From: Glycine soja
Lineage: Eukaryota; Streptophyta; Magnoliopsida; Fabales; Fabaceae
Length of the DNA: 64,000 nucleotides
NCBI RefSeq assembly: GCF_004193775.1
Contig: NC_041020.1
Coordinates: forward strand, 5,289,657 to 5,353,656
Direction of reading: 5' to 3'
Shown in pieces: positions 10,623-22,866 of this stretch. Numbering within the stretch: the first letter of the stretch is position 1; the number at the start of each line of letters is the position of its first letter. The translations under genes and the position numbers were made by a program. A model generated the notes under the pieces. The model had not been told where the DNA came from. It searched no databases and saw nothing but the letters and a program-made list of their open reading frames with translations.

Positions 10623-12480
10623 GTTATTTGATGCTTGTCCTCACTATCACCAAAACAACATCTTGTAAACTTCTCATTAAGGAGTACTTTCAAAACCATG
10701 TTTATAACTTTCCATAACATTGATAAATTTTATAATATTGTTAAGGTGTCCCACTTAGATAGAAATATGACTAAAAATTTCCTATAAGACCGAAACAATC
10801 CTTTCTTTTTTAGCTTTGGGAAGCCTTTTTTTTCAAGAAATCTTGAAGGCTTCATGAGAATATGAAGAAGAAATATATATTCTAATGTTTGTTATAAGTT
10901 TTTTTAAAAATATTTTTGGATATCATGGATTCCTGAGAATGCTATAATTTCAATTTTTGTCATGTGTTTTTTATATTTGGGTTATGTTTGACAAAACTAG
11001 CTAAAAAATTAGTTGAAAGCTGAAAAGTTAACAGGAAGTTGAAAAATTAGTTGAAAATTGAAAATATAGCTTATTAAACTATAAACGTTCGATAAAGCTA
11101 ACTGTTGAAATTGCGAAAAAGTGTAAAATAATAAAAAATAATAATAAATCATGATTTATTTAAAAAGAGTAATTAAAAAATTTGAGAAATATATTAAGGA
11201 TAAAAATGGAAGCAAAATATAAAAAGTTAGAAGCTAGCGTTTTAAAAAAATACCACTTCAAGTAACTTATAAAAAAATGCTAGAAATTACTAAAAAAACT
11301 TGTTTACCAAAGATTCAAACAAGTTTTTTTATGATGAGATATGTCTTATTTTTAGGTGTTCTGTTTCTAGTTTTCTGATAGAATAACATCCTTTATTTTA
11401 GGGTGGTTATTGCTCAGGTGTTAATTTACTTGTTTGTATTGTAAGGCTATATATGTCAAACTTACTTTATTTGAATAAGTGAAGTCATTCCTTGGGATTG
11501 TTGGTCATCTATTCTCAACATTTTAACTAGTAAACAAATAAAAAATAACTGAAATGTCTTTCTGAACATAATCTTAATTTCCATTAAGAAAGGGTGGGAA
11601 GAAAATATTCCAATGGGAATGTGAAAATTTGTAGTCTAATACACATGCAACTTTCATTTTTATTTAAATTACTTTAAATTTTAAAAACTATTCCCAGAAA
11701 TATTAAGATGTAACTAAATAATTTTTTTTAAATATCAGAGAATGATATTCTCATGTTATATTCTTCCAAATAATATTTCTAAAAATGTATCAAAATTTTG
11801 TGAAACAAATGTCCCATTAGTGTTGAACTAATCCAATCTATTTCTAATATTATATTTGAACCTCGCTAGTCTTTATGTTATGCCGCGTGAAACAATCTTG
11901 CTCTACAAACTTCATGCTCTAACTTTCAAATGTCCAATCCTTAGAGTGTATATGTTTAATTTTAACCAGGAATATATAATAAATAAAAACTTTACTAGAC
12001 TTAGAGAAACTTCTATTATTGAATTAAATTTTGGAGTTGAGTTAGCCTCAACCCATTTCCAACAATAATATATAGCTCAGTAACTTCTTTATCAAAACAT
12101 AGTTACTAATACTTTATCAGAAAAATATTTAATCAGAGTAGTGCAATACCATTAAGTGCCCAAAATGTTCTATTTCTAGGGAAATTTATAACACAAGCTA
12201 TAAACAAACGTTTTAAAATACATGATTCAATCTCTTTTAAATAGGATTCTGGAGAAAAATAAAGAACCTCTAGAACTATAATAGAGAAGAGCATATTACA
12301 AAGGAGACTGAACATGTTTCAGGCCTTTACACAATTTTGAAGAACAACTGTACACAGGGCACTTCTTTCATTATTTTTACAATCAACCCATCAGATCCTC
12401 TCAAGAAACATCGATTTTCTAGTTGGCCAATAACCCTGCCACTCTTGCATCTGAAAGTATGAACATATCTGAACTGTGGA
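10623..12480. other. Intergenic DNA with small repeat-like segments; 3' UTR side of AVT6-like copy 2
   Basis: About 10980-11330 resembles a degraded inverted-repeat element (GTTATGTTTGACAAAACTAGC on the left, TTTACCAAAGATTCAAAC on the right). No gene is seen. The stretch before 12504 probably includes the transporter 3' UTR. Confidence 0.35.
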
Positions 12481-12503
12481 CTTCCGTAGAAAGTTTCAAG
12501 AAA

Positions 12504-15500
12504 TCACTCACGTTTAGTTGTACTATTCTTGATCAGGGCAAAGGCATCACTGTATACAGCCACAACATTCGCGAAGACTGCGAGGACTATCATAAAGACT
12601 GATAGAATCTTGTCTTTTTTAGTTCCGATGTTGTACCGATCCCTGTAGAAAGAAAACAGAAATTTAATGATAATATGTTGAGGTAATTAATCGGTAGCAA
12701 AAGCATAGACAGCAAGCTTTTTCATGCATGACTAAGTGGCTGTTAGGCACAAGTTGCTATCTGAGAAGAATAAAATAGAAGATTACTTCAGCAAGGGTTT
12801 TTATTATCTTTTTAATGTAGAGATAACCAAAATGCATTTTGCCTCTTCTAACATTTCCTTTTTTCTTGTCTTTTTCAATTGTTATTTTTATGTATCTTGA
12901 GTTCTTTACTAGTTGTGCAGCTTGTGCCTAATAGACATTAGGACTGTTCATCCTAGAATTGCTTGCTATGAAGGAATGATAACTATCTCAATATCCTTAA
13001 ATCATTACTCCTCCTTTGGTAAAGCTTCAGCAATTTTGCATAATTTTATTTGTATAGACTATATTGACTATAGTGGCTTAGTGGTATGCATGTAGTGGAC
13101 AACACAACTACCAGTATTTTCTGCAGTTTGATAAGTCAGGAATTCTAATTATTTAGATTTATCAGATAAATTAGCTTAATGCCATCTCCCCTGGCTAGTT
13201 ATTTCCTCTGTGTAATTTAAAGAATAAATCCTACAATTAAGCACATTAATCAAATATGTAATTCTATTTAGGTCTTGTTTAGATAAACTTCTTCATAAGC
13301 ACTTACAAGAAAAGAAAATAAGAAGGTGAAATAAATTGAAATCCTCCCATAAACTAGAACTAAATTATGCACTAAACTTTTATATAAGTTCTCTCATCTA
13401 ACTTCTTCAAAAGTTGAAGTGCATAAATTGATTTTAGCTTGTGGAAGAAGTTCAATTCATTTTACCCTTTTATTTTTTTCTCCTATGAGTTTGTGGAAAA
13501 GTTTATCCAAATAGGACCTTTTTTTTTCCTCTTCCCTTACATTGTGGGTACTTAATACTCACCTACAGAGAACATAAAAAAAAAGTTGGAAACCAAATAC
13601 ATTGCTGAACTAAAAAAAGTCAGCACCAAACTCACCTTAGGGTGATGGCAGATGGAAATATGAATGATAAACTTGCAGCAGCTGTTGCTCCAGTGAACTG
13701 GAAAATATCCCAAATGCTGGGTATGAAATTTGCTCCCAAAAAGGAAGCAACAATAAGGGCCATAGTAATTGATGCAAATCTGAAGTTATCTAGAACCAAA
13801 GGCCTAGATGATGGAAATATGAGACCATCAAGGTTGATCCGCACTGCATAGAAGACAACTGGAAATACAAGCACAAGATGCGCAGCATAGCTAAAACGGA
13901 CAGCGTCATTGAGCACAGAACCAAAAGGGATTCCCAGATCAGAATCAAAATTGGCAAGCACATCATCAAGAGTTCCTTCACCAAATAGGAGGAAGCCAAA
14001 GAAGCTTGTCAGTAAGTACACTGAAGCACATAGAGTAAGGGAAGTACGCACAATCCCGTGTATCTGTGAGGAGTCCTCCAGTTCATTATCTATGCTGTGA
14101 ACTGCAAATAAAGAGGGTATGCATTGCAATCATCAGATTATGTATCCATGAAGCAAACAGGAAGATCAGTATAGCTAACTGCAGTCATATCATGCTCCCT
14201 TCTATGACCACTTTAAGCAATCAAGCATAGGATGTAAAAGGTATACTTCCATTCATCATATTATTAACTCAAAATAAAGTATATGATCAACAGGTTGAAG
14301 AAATTTAGGAGCCGTTTCATTTCAGAAAACATTTCCAGATATTCTATTCTCACTTTGTTTCTTGTTTTGTAAAATTTGTACATGAAAAGGGAAAACAAAA
14401 AACAACAAAAAGTTGTTTTCACTGTTTTCTGTATAAACTTTTGAAATCAACAAACAAAATGAAAATAGAAAACATTTTCTCAAACCCAACGATTCCAGTG
14501 TCCCAGTTTAATATCATGGTCGACAGCTAGAAACAAACCAAAACAACTTTAGCCAGTCATAAATTGACATGCACGGTACAAACCATTTTACTTTCATCAA
14601 TACTTTCTTTTCAAATTAGTTGGACAAGGACAAGGGTGAGTCTCACACGGTGAGGTTTATGGAAGGATCTGCCAGATTGACCTCACAATATTTTCCATGT
14701 AAGTTAATATCAAAACTTAGCTACATGTATCAGTTTTCAATAAAAACATTAAAACAAGGGTGATAAGTTGAGTTCCATACAAAGGTCCGAGAAATTTTCA
14801 TACCATTGAAGTGGCACAGATAGGCTGTCACAACCACAGGAGTTACAGTAAACAGTTCAAAAACTGAGGCCACATCAGTAATGATCGGGAAGAGTCTGGG
14901 CATCCCAATGCCTCCAATTGCAATCTTGAAAATTGAGATTCCCACAGCAATAACAAGAAAAGCAACTGCTAAGCCAAATGATAATGCAGAAGTGTATCTC
15001 AACGAATCTGCAAAATCCACAAAGCACACCCATACAATCTTCATTGATTTGTCATAACATATAAGCTTAAACCTAAGTATGTCATGACAATTGCTCTACC
15101 TTTGTCCCATCACATAACTTGAAATAAAAAACAATTGCTCAAAGTGTTTAGTTATTTGTACCAAAATGCAAGATGTATACAGTGCCAAAGCAATGGAGTG
15201 ATCCTAAGACTATAGTACATGTCTAATTGTCTACTATGTCATACTAATAGTATAGCATATATGGAAACAAAACAACACAAAGCTTTTCTAACTTTTCAAT
15301 TACTTGTTTGCTTAATTTCTTCCATAAACTATATATTTTTAAACCATCACAAAACTGAGAAATATAGAAACTAAAGCAATTGACATTCTTCTAATATGGA
15401 TTCCTAGCTTATCTCAAGCTTTAATGCTAATTTATCTTGACTGCCAATACTTCCAAAAAATACTTTTGAGTAATTTGAGATGAACAACAGTCATTGTAGC

Positions 15501-16506
15501 AACACCTAAGAATTGTCACAAGCACAACCAATCGGTGGTCAAAAGCCAACATTGTGCTAACATTATCTTCTTATTTTTCACTTCAATTAATGAAAGAGAA
15601 GAACACTCACCAATTCGCTTGAAGCAAGACAAAGGTGCAAACACAGCAAATGTTGTAAAAAGAAGAACAAATGTACGTCCTGTCCACCAGTGAACTCCAA
15701 ACCATCCTTCAAGTACACCAGAATGATGAATTTCACTAGAAGATGTTCCAGAAATCACGTCACCTTCCATATTAACAACACAAAACTGAATTACAACCCA
15801 AAGTTCTCATCTAAACAGATTGAGGGGTTCAACTAAAACCTTAACTTATGAATTAGATAACAAGTCCAACGGAATAAATACCGAGTTTAATTTCCATACA
15901 CGGTCAATGTAAAGATCTTTATATTGCCAAATGACAATTAATTAGAAATCACCTTATCATACATGACAAGTATGATCAAATGACAATGTATAAAACAAAA
16001 AACTAAAACTATCTGTGCATTCTAATTAAATTCATAAAATCTTATGTATTGGGCTTAAGAACATAGTCTATACCAATAATAATCATGTAAATAATAAGCA
16101 TTCCAATGTTGTTGATTATAACACATATCTGCACAAGAGCTTTTCCGAATTTGCCAAATGAATCCCCCACGAGATTCCCATAAGAAGAAAGATTCCCTGC
16201 ACGGGAATTCCTGATCATGAACCCAATTGACTTCTCTGTCAACAAAGCAGTTAAGATTATAGCAAGAAGACCAGGAACCATTCCCAACTTTTTCACACAT
16301 GCTGGTAACCCCATGATCCCAGCACCAATAGCTGTGGTGGATAAGTTGAAAACTGCCCCAGAAAATGAAGCACCATTGAATTCATCTAAGCCTTCAGCAT
16401 CAGCATCATGAGTCTTCGGTATCAAAGGTGTCTTCTCATCAACAACTACTTTGTTCTTCCTTGATTTTGTCTTCTTTGCCTTATGCTCAATACTTCCAAT
16501 TGTCAT
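12504..16506 (-). CDS. AVT6: Vacuolar-type amino acid transporter, AVT6-like (copy 2), five exons
   Basis: Predicted 464-aa Aa_trans family transporter and tandem paralogue of copy 1. Minus-strand exons: 16506-16074, 15763-15611, 15007-14804, 14101-13636, 12642-12504. Exons 1 to 4 have exactly the same lengths as in copy 1 (433, 153, 204, 466), and the last is 3 bp longer. Junctions join in frame (IIIG/DVISG, KRI/DSLRY, CHFN/VHSID, TLR/DRYNI). It carries the same FNGASFSGAVFNLSTTAIGAG first membrane segment and an acidic dileucine-type motif (EKTPLIP) near the N-terminus. The last intron is about 200 bp longer than in copy 1 because it holds a MITE (13271-13519). The C-terminal tail differs (NSTTKRE against KNKTYT). 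No lesion seen. Expression and substrate are unknown. Confidence 0.9.
13271..13519. mobile_element. MITE in the last intron of AVT6-like copy 2
   Basis: Its ends are inverted repeats: GGTCTTGTTTAGATAAACTT on the left, and the complement of GTTTATCCAAATAGGACC on the right. Copy 1 has the corresponding empty site near 1600-1615 (TATTTACATTTT), so the element entered after the gene duplication. A related copy lies in ATP sulfurylase intron 4. Confidence 0.7.
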
Positions 16507-17060
16507 TTTCAGCTTTCAAGTCCTCTCTTTTTCTTTTTAACTAGAAATTTGAAACCAACCAGCTTAACTAATCTGTCAGAAACAAAATACACCCTTTTTT
16601 TTTTAAGTTGAGCAATGATTGAAACTTTGGAGCAATTAGTTCAGCAAAACTCACACGCTCAATGATACAAAACCTGAAAAACAATAATTCAAGACACCCC
16701 AGAATCCAGAGAGAAAAGAAAATATGATAAATATTGAAAATTTGAAACTGGGGAGAGGATCAACAAAACCCAGATCACCAAATTGCTCAGAATTCAGAAC
16801 CCAAATCTCTCTTAACAAAACAATCACCGGAGCCAACAAACGAGAGAGATTTTGGGTGTGTTGGACAAAGTTTGGAAATATGGAACCAGAGAAGAAAATG
16901 AAGAAAGATAAGAAAAATTAGAAGCCAAAAAAAGTGAACGATGAAGGTTGAATGTGAATATTACTACAGTTTGTTTATATGCCAAACAAAGAGAAAGGGA
17001 AGGGAAGATAGGAACGTATCAATAATAGTGTTTGATTAAGATGGATAAATTGTTGTTTGT
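16507..17060 (-). promoter_or_regulatory. 5' UTR and proximal promoter of AVT6-like copy 2
   Basis: Non-coding sequence upstream of ATG 16506 shares blocks with the copy 1 leader (for example AAGACACCCCAGAATCCAGA at 16690 and 4427), so both leaders descend from the duplicated unit. No clear TATA box was pinned down. Confidence 0.45.
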
Positions 17061-17572
17061 AGGGTAATTCACATGACAAGTGTTAATTGGTTCTATACTT
17101 GCTAATAATATAAAAGAAATATTTTATTCTTTGTTAATTTTTAGATTTTTATTATTTTTTCTAATAACTATTCATTACTCTCAGATTGTTAATTTTTTTT
17201 AGTTAAAATAAATATAAAAAAACAGCATTTTCATCACGGAATGTCTCTCTACTAATATAATATAATGTTGACACAATTGCCAATTGTATGACCAAATCGT
17301 AAACCTCTCTTGCCTATTGGTTTGTATTTGAAAAAGACAGCATACAAACTTTTGTTCTTTTTGGGAATAGAACACTTTATTTAAATGAGTTTGGCTTTTG
17401 AGTTTAATGTGTTTGTAGCAATAATAACATAAAATAGTTTTATATTATTATTTAACAATAAGTTATTATTTAAATTATTTTAAAATAATTATTTTAAAAA
17501 TTAATAAATTTATCATACATATTGAATTATAATTAAATAATTATTTAAAACTTTTTATATTATCAATATATA
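17061..17572. other. AT-rich intergenic DNA
   Basis: Nothing recognisable is seen. Confidence 0.4.
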
Positions 17573-17938
17573 TGTTAGGAATCTTCTTTATTTTATTAAC
17601 TATAACTAGAGGGAAAACAGATGCACACAAGAACCTATATAAGATAGTACACAGAGATAAATGATTTGTTATTATTATTTGTTCTTTTACTCTTTACACA
17701 AGGAAGAACACTCTCTTCCCTTACAATACTGAAATATTTCTCGGTTCTCTCAATACAATCAATTCCTCTCCTTTTCTCCTTCTACACAAAGCTATTACAT
17801 ATTCAAACTAACTAACGTGCTAGTTGGCAGAGTCTAACTAACTCCTAATAATTTAACTATCACTCCTTCTCCTCTTATTCTTCCTAACTGTACCGTAGCA
17901 ACTACTTAACTACAATAGATGATTCATCTTGCCTAACA
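17573..17938 (-). repeat. LTR (366 bp) of a minus-strand Ty3/gypsy element
   Basis: It begins TGTTAGG and ends CCTAACA, perfect 7-bp inverted ends. Just beyond 17938, the minus strand has a purine run (CCAGGGGGTAT) in the position expected for a polypurine tract. This makes it the 3' LTR of an element read leftward. Confidence 0.7.
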
Positions 17939-18656
17939 ATACCCCCTGGAAAAGAATCCTGTCCTCAAGGTTGAAAGCATGGAATTGTTACATCATGATC
18001 TGTCCTCCTAGGTTGCTCCTTCAACATGTTGTCTTTTCCACATGATTAATACTTGTGGAATTTATGTTCCTGCTAGACCAAACATCCTTATTCCCACAAC
18101 TTGTTCCGGTTGTATCCCTTGTTCTTCGGTTTGTAGTTCCTTTGGCAATTCTACCTCAATATGATGTTCTCCCACTACAAGTTTCAATTGGGAAACATGA
18201 AAAATAAGATGGATTCAAGCAGTGTCGAGTAATTGCAACTGAAATGCCACTGCTCCAACTTTTTTAACTACTCAATAAGGGCCATAGTATTTGGTTGATA
18301 GCTTAGGATTTAATCTTGTAGGCATTGAAGCTTGTTGATGCGGCCTTATCTTGAGATACACCCAATCTCCCTCCTTAATCTTTGAAGGTAGGTGATGATT
18401 ATTGGCATACTTTGTCATGTGATTCTGAGCTTTGTTTAGATGAAACTTCAACTGATTAAGTGGTTCATCTCTTTCCATAAGATCATAAGTCACTGCCTCA
18501 ACTAGGACTTCCCCTGGAATGAACCTTGCCAAAGATGGGGTGTTAGACCATAAACTATTTCAAATGGGGTACACCTAGCAGCTCCCTGGTAACATGTATT
18601 ATACCAGTATTCTGCACATGGGATAAACTCAGTCCAATGATTCCACAAAAACCTAA
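17939..18656 (-). pseudogene. Ty3/gypsy pol remnant (integrase C-terminal region)
   Basis: The minus-strand frame 18532-18272 encodes the segment after the integrase core typical of plant gypsy elements. Phrases include LVEAVTYDLMERDE, LKFHLNKAQNHMTKYAN and KIKEGDWVYLKIRPHQQ, then LNPKLSTKYYGPY (GDWVYLKLRPYRQ type). Upstream coding sequence continues to about 18640 and then stops abruptly at AT-rich DNA, so the element is truncated. No second LTR was found in the window. Confidence 0.8.
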
Positions 18657-19680
18657 CAACAAAACATAGTTGTCATATTTTTTCATATTCAGATATTGAA
18701 TCAACATTTTTGTTTTTTTTTTATGAACTAAATTATAATCAATTTACACATTCAAATATCAAAATAGTGTTTATACTTTTCTTAATGTCAAGAAAGGAAG
18801 AAAGAAAAAAAAGTTATAATTGTAATAAATGATGTAATATAAAATAATAAAAAAATAACTCACAAATGAAATAAAAGATAAATAAATGTATGATAATAAT
18901 AATTATTGTTATAATTTTTACGTTGAAAAAATTTTACATTATTAATGAACTAAAATTTATTTTAAAATAAACATTATAAAATTCATAATTTTTGAATTTA
19001 TGATTGAATAATAATGTAAAAAAAAATATTATTATGCAATTATTTAAGGTAAAATAAATGCTAATTGTTAGATAAGGAGTATTTTTTTTTCTATTGGTTA
19101 CGGTGTATTTAACTTGTTTGTAGTGTTTTTTTTATTAAAATTTATTGAAATTCAAGAAATAATTTTATTAATTATCATCTTAAAGATAATTATTAAAAAA
19201 ACTTTGGATTCTGTTCACGACTTTTCCAATTTAAGAATAACTACATATTGACACACACTTAATTTGTGTGGATTTATAAATAAATTTATATGATGTAATT
19301 TGAAGATATTAGAAATATTTAAAAAAATGTTATATTAAATATTAAAATTAAATTCTCTAAAAAAACGTTGAAATTAAATAATTGTAAAATGTTGTGAAAT
19401 TTATAGGTAAAAGCATACATTTTTTAAATTATATTAATTATACCAAGTTCTTTTAAATTAATATATATATATATATATATAAAGATATAATTTGGATATA
19501 TTAAAAATATTTGAAAAAGAAATATTACATTAAATTTTAAAAATAAACGCTTATAAAATACTTATTGCAATTTATGTAAGAAACATTTTTTTGTCAAATT
19601 TATATTATTTATATAAATTAATGTTTGTCAAAAATTTAATTTAAAAACTAAAACACATGTAAATTGAACATAGAAAACAT
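18657..19680. other. Very AT-rich intergenic DNA
   Basis: It contains a short (AT)n run near 19462-19481. No gene is visible. Confidence 0.4.
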
Positions 19681-19917
19681 TTAGGTCTAAATACATTTTT
19701 GTTCCTATAGGTTTTTTAGTTTAATCTTTGTAAAATATGTTTGTTTTGTTCTTAAAGTAATTTAGTTAATACTTTGAACAGTAAAAACAACATTATTTAA
19801 AATACTTTAAAGATGAAAAATTAATCAAACATATTTTGTAAGGACTAAAATAAAAAAAAATTACAAAAATGGAAAAAAAATACTAAATTACAAGGACCAA
19901 AAATGTGTTTAAGCCAA
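19681..19917. mobile_element. MITE-like inverted-repeat element
   Basis: The left end AGGTCTAAATACATTTTTGT pairs with the inverse complement of the right end CCAAAAATGTGTTTAAGCC. The body continues as an imperfect hairpin. It belongs to the common legume type with ends reading roughly 'TTAAATACATTTTTGGTCC'. The target duplication is unclear. Confidence 0.5.
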
Positions 19918-20099
19918 ATATTTATTAATTAGTCAAAATTTAAGAGACTAAGATTGTTAGAATAAAACATGGCCAGATTCAACAATTCTCCACAAGTAAG
20001 GGTGCCTATATCAATTGGTTAAGAAAAATGTGTGAATTCTTATAATTTGTAAACCCCTTACACTGTTTTTGATTCCCAAGGATAAAAAAACCGTTCTGC

Positions 20100-20420
20100 A
20101 CCATGGATATATGTTCTACCAGGATTGGATTAAGGCACAGGAGAAATTTCATGATCAGCATCAAGTGCAGCTAGCACACTTCGTGGATTCCCCCTCCATC
20201 TTTCTTTGATGAGATAAATTGTTCTGGGTTTGGTATTTGTATCAGAGACAACTTGGGCAATTTTATTGCAGCCAAAACAGAGTGGAAACAACCTTGTCTT
20301 TCTGTTATGGAGAGAGAAGCTTAGGATTTATGGACTGTAATGAAATAATTGCTGAGGAGATTAGCCTCAGCAATGCGTTTTTTTTTTTTCGAGATGGATA
20401 ATAAAGCTGTTGGCTCAATG
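20100..20420 (+). pseudogene. LINE RNase H domain remnant
   Basis: Plus-strand frames contain ICIRDNLGNFIAAKTEWKQP, then CLSVMEREA, IIAEEISLSNA and EMDNKAV. These are in the order of the RNase H-like domain at the C-terminus of plant L1-type polyproteins (RDxxG, E at the second acidic site, ExDs at the third). Frame changes and stops interrupt it. No flanking reverse transcriptase was recognised. Confidence 0.6.
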
Positions 20421-21600
20421 CATTTAACTTGTGATTTGTCCTTTCAATTATTCATTTTTAGTTGCTTTGTATATTAATACTGATAAACTTTTATATTTTT
20501 TTTCAGGAATTGCTACATGGAAAGATCATTTCGATGACATGAACTTATAGGTGAAAACAATCTAATGAAGCAGGCCAATGTTTTGTATATTAATTGTGAT
20601 ATTTGCACACCAATGTTTTGAAACACATTTCAGCAATTTTTTTCCCTGTCTTGGTGTATTTTTAACGTGAATTTTCATAGTCTAAAATCTTATACTAACA
20701 CGAATAAATAAAAGCCAAATTAAATTCAGCTTTCATATAGCTGAATATCCATGTGAGAGTTGAACTATATAGTTAGAGAGGACTATATCTTTATATATGT
20801 TATACTTTCTTACTTATTTTATTAGATATTTTAAAATTATGTTAGCTTAATTACAAAGATACTTGCAAGAGTGTCTTTGTTAGTCTTATGTGAGAATTGA
20901 ACTATATGCTTTGTTTCATTTTTTTATAGTAAATTTCATTTTTTAGTCAATTAAAGAAATGCAAGTCTTTGTTAATCATAGTCAAGTGGGATGATTAGTT
21001 CTTGTGTTTGTGTAACTTTTGTAGCTATATGATGCCTTGGGAGTTTGGAGTTACACTTTATGTAGATCCCCATGCAAAAATAATTCAAAAGACTTATTTC
21101 TCTGATTTCAAATATAAGAATAATATATATATATATGTTAATTTCAAATATAAAAAAATTTAATTTAATTTATTTTATTTAATATTAATATTTTTAAAAT
21201 ATATTTTATTTAATTGAGATTATAATTTTATTGATTTTTTCTTATTCTTGATACTAAGTTTTAATGTAGGACAAGTTGAAAAAAAATATAAATATTTATA
21301 GAGCTTTCGCTTAGGAGTACCAATTTGGAGACTGGCTTTCGCTTAAATGGTGCTAACAAGAGATTGGCCCTAAAATTGGGTGCGTTGCGGATTATCCTAT
21401 AGAGCTTTGAACACGGGCCTTTTACATGTACAATTTAAATGATATTGATTTGGCTTAATCTATATGTTAATGCTATATTATGTATTGACAGCACTAGCAT
21501 ACTAAAGTCATTTTTGTGGCTTATCTAGTTGAATCTTTGTAATTATGTTCATTTCAACATTTCTGCTTTTCAAAGTTATGTATTCCTCGCAAAATCAAGG
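20421..21600. other. AT-rich intergenic DNA
   Basis: No gene is recognised. A less AT-rich patch at 21300-21420 has no identifiable family. Confidence 0.35.
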
Positions 21601-21716
21601 CTTGTAATTGCTTTCTGTTGGGCGGTCAAGAGCCAACATAAGAATAAAGTAGGTGTAGCGGAAGTTAATCTATGTAGCCGACCCCACCTAGTGGGATAAG
21701 GCGTTGTTGTTGTTGT
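21601..21716 (+). mobile_element. SINE/RTE-type 3' tail
   Basis: The sequence reads GTAGCCGACCCCACCTAGTG GGAT followed by a (GTT)n tail at about 21703-21716. The CCCCAC..GTGGG hairpin followed by GTT repeats is typical of Au-like SINE or RTE LINE 3' ends in plants. The 5' boundary was not determined. Confidence 0.5.
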
Positions 21717-22585
21717 ACTCTTCTTTATATTCAATTTTTTTTTTGTTTAATTTTTTTTAAGAATAATAAATACTTGTTACCGACAAATTTTTCCATTGGT
21801 AATTTTTTGATGAAATATTTCATCCGTAACTTTTATAGATAAATCCATTGCTCATTAGTGACATAATATTAATTTCGCCGGTAATAAAATCAGTCTGCAA
21901 AATCCAACAATAATTATTTGGTGTTTCAAAATCAAACATATCACTTGGGTTTTTTGAGGAGACAAAGCAATAATGTAGCTCATGTTTTAGCTAGGACAAC
22001 TTCATTTTTATCTTGTAACAAATATTTTGATCGAGCACCTACTTATATTAAACATTTAATTATTAATGAAAAGCCATAATTTTCTTTTGTATAAAAGGTT
22101 GTTAGAATATTGTGAATGTAGTGATGATAAGTACGATTAATGTTCTTTAGGCTTAAATCTTATTAATTAAGGTTGATAAACACCGGTATAAAAATAATAA
22201 GCAGGAAATCTTGTAAAATTTTAGGCTTAAATCTACATTTTGTCCCTATAAATTTTATATTTATCCAATTTTAGTTGTGATTGTTCAATTTTGATAATGT
22301 TTGAAACAAATAATCTTAATAATATATAAATATAATTCAACAGTTGAATCAATAAAAATCACATTCTATATAAGAATATTAAATGATGTAATAGTTAACT
22401 AAGTTATATCAATTTTAGTATGTCTTTCACATAATTGATTATATATAATGATAAATAATAATATTAATAATAAAACATAAAAAATAATTTTATTTATTTA
22501 TATTTAATTAGGGTCAATTTGTCAACTATCATTTTTTAGAGAACTATTATTTCTCATTATCACATTTTTTATTAAAAAAAACATA
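21717..22585. other. AT-rich intergenic DNA
   Basis: It includes fragments reading TTAGGCTTAAATCTACATTT (about 22223) that resemble MITE ends. No gene is visible. Confidence 0.35.
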
Positions 22586-22589
22586 CAAT

Positions 22590-22866
22590 AAAATTATGAT
22601 TCCATTGCAATATGGGGTGAAAACAAAATAATACAACGGAATCAAGATTCCATTGTGCAATTAAGGGTGAGAAAAAATAAACAATAAAATTGTGATTTCA
22701 TTATACACTTATACAATGGAATTGTGATTCCATTGTGCAATTGGGGAATAAAAAAAATAATAACAATGAAAATATGATTTTTTTGTACAAGTGTGTAACA
22801 AATCATAATTCCGTTTTTTTTTTTTCATTCTCAATAGTACACTGAAATCATGATTTCATTATGTTT
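22590..22866. repeat. Degenerate tandem array with palindromic units
   Basis: About five copies of a unit built on AATGGAATTGTGATTCCATT (itself palindromic) followed by GTGCAATTAGGGTGA-type sequence and A-rich spacers. The units have drifted from each other. Confidence 0.6.
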
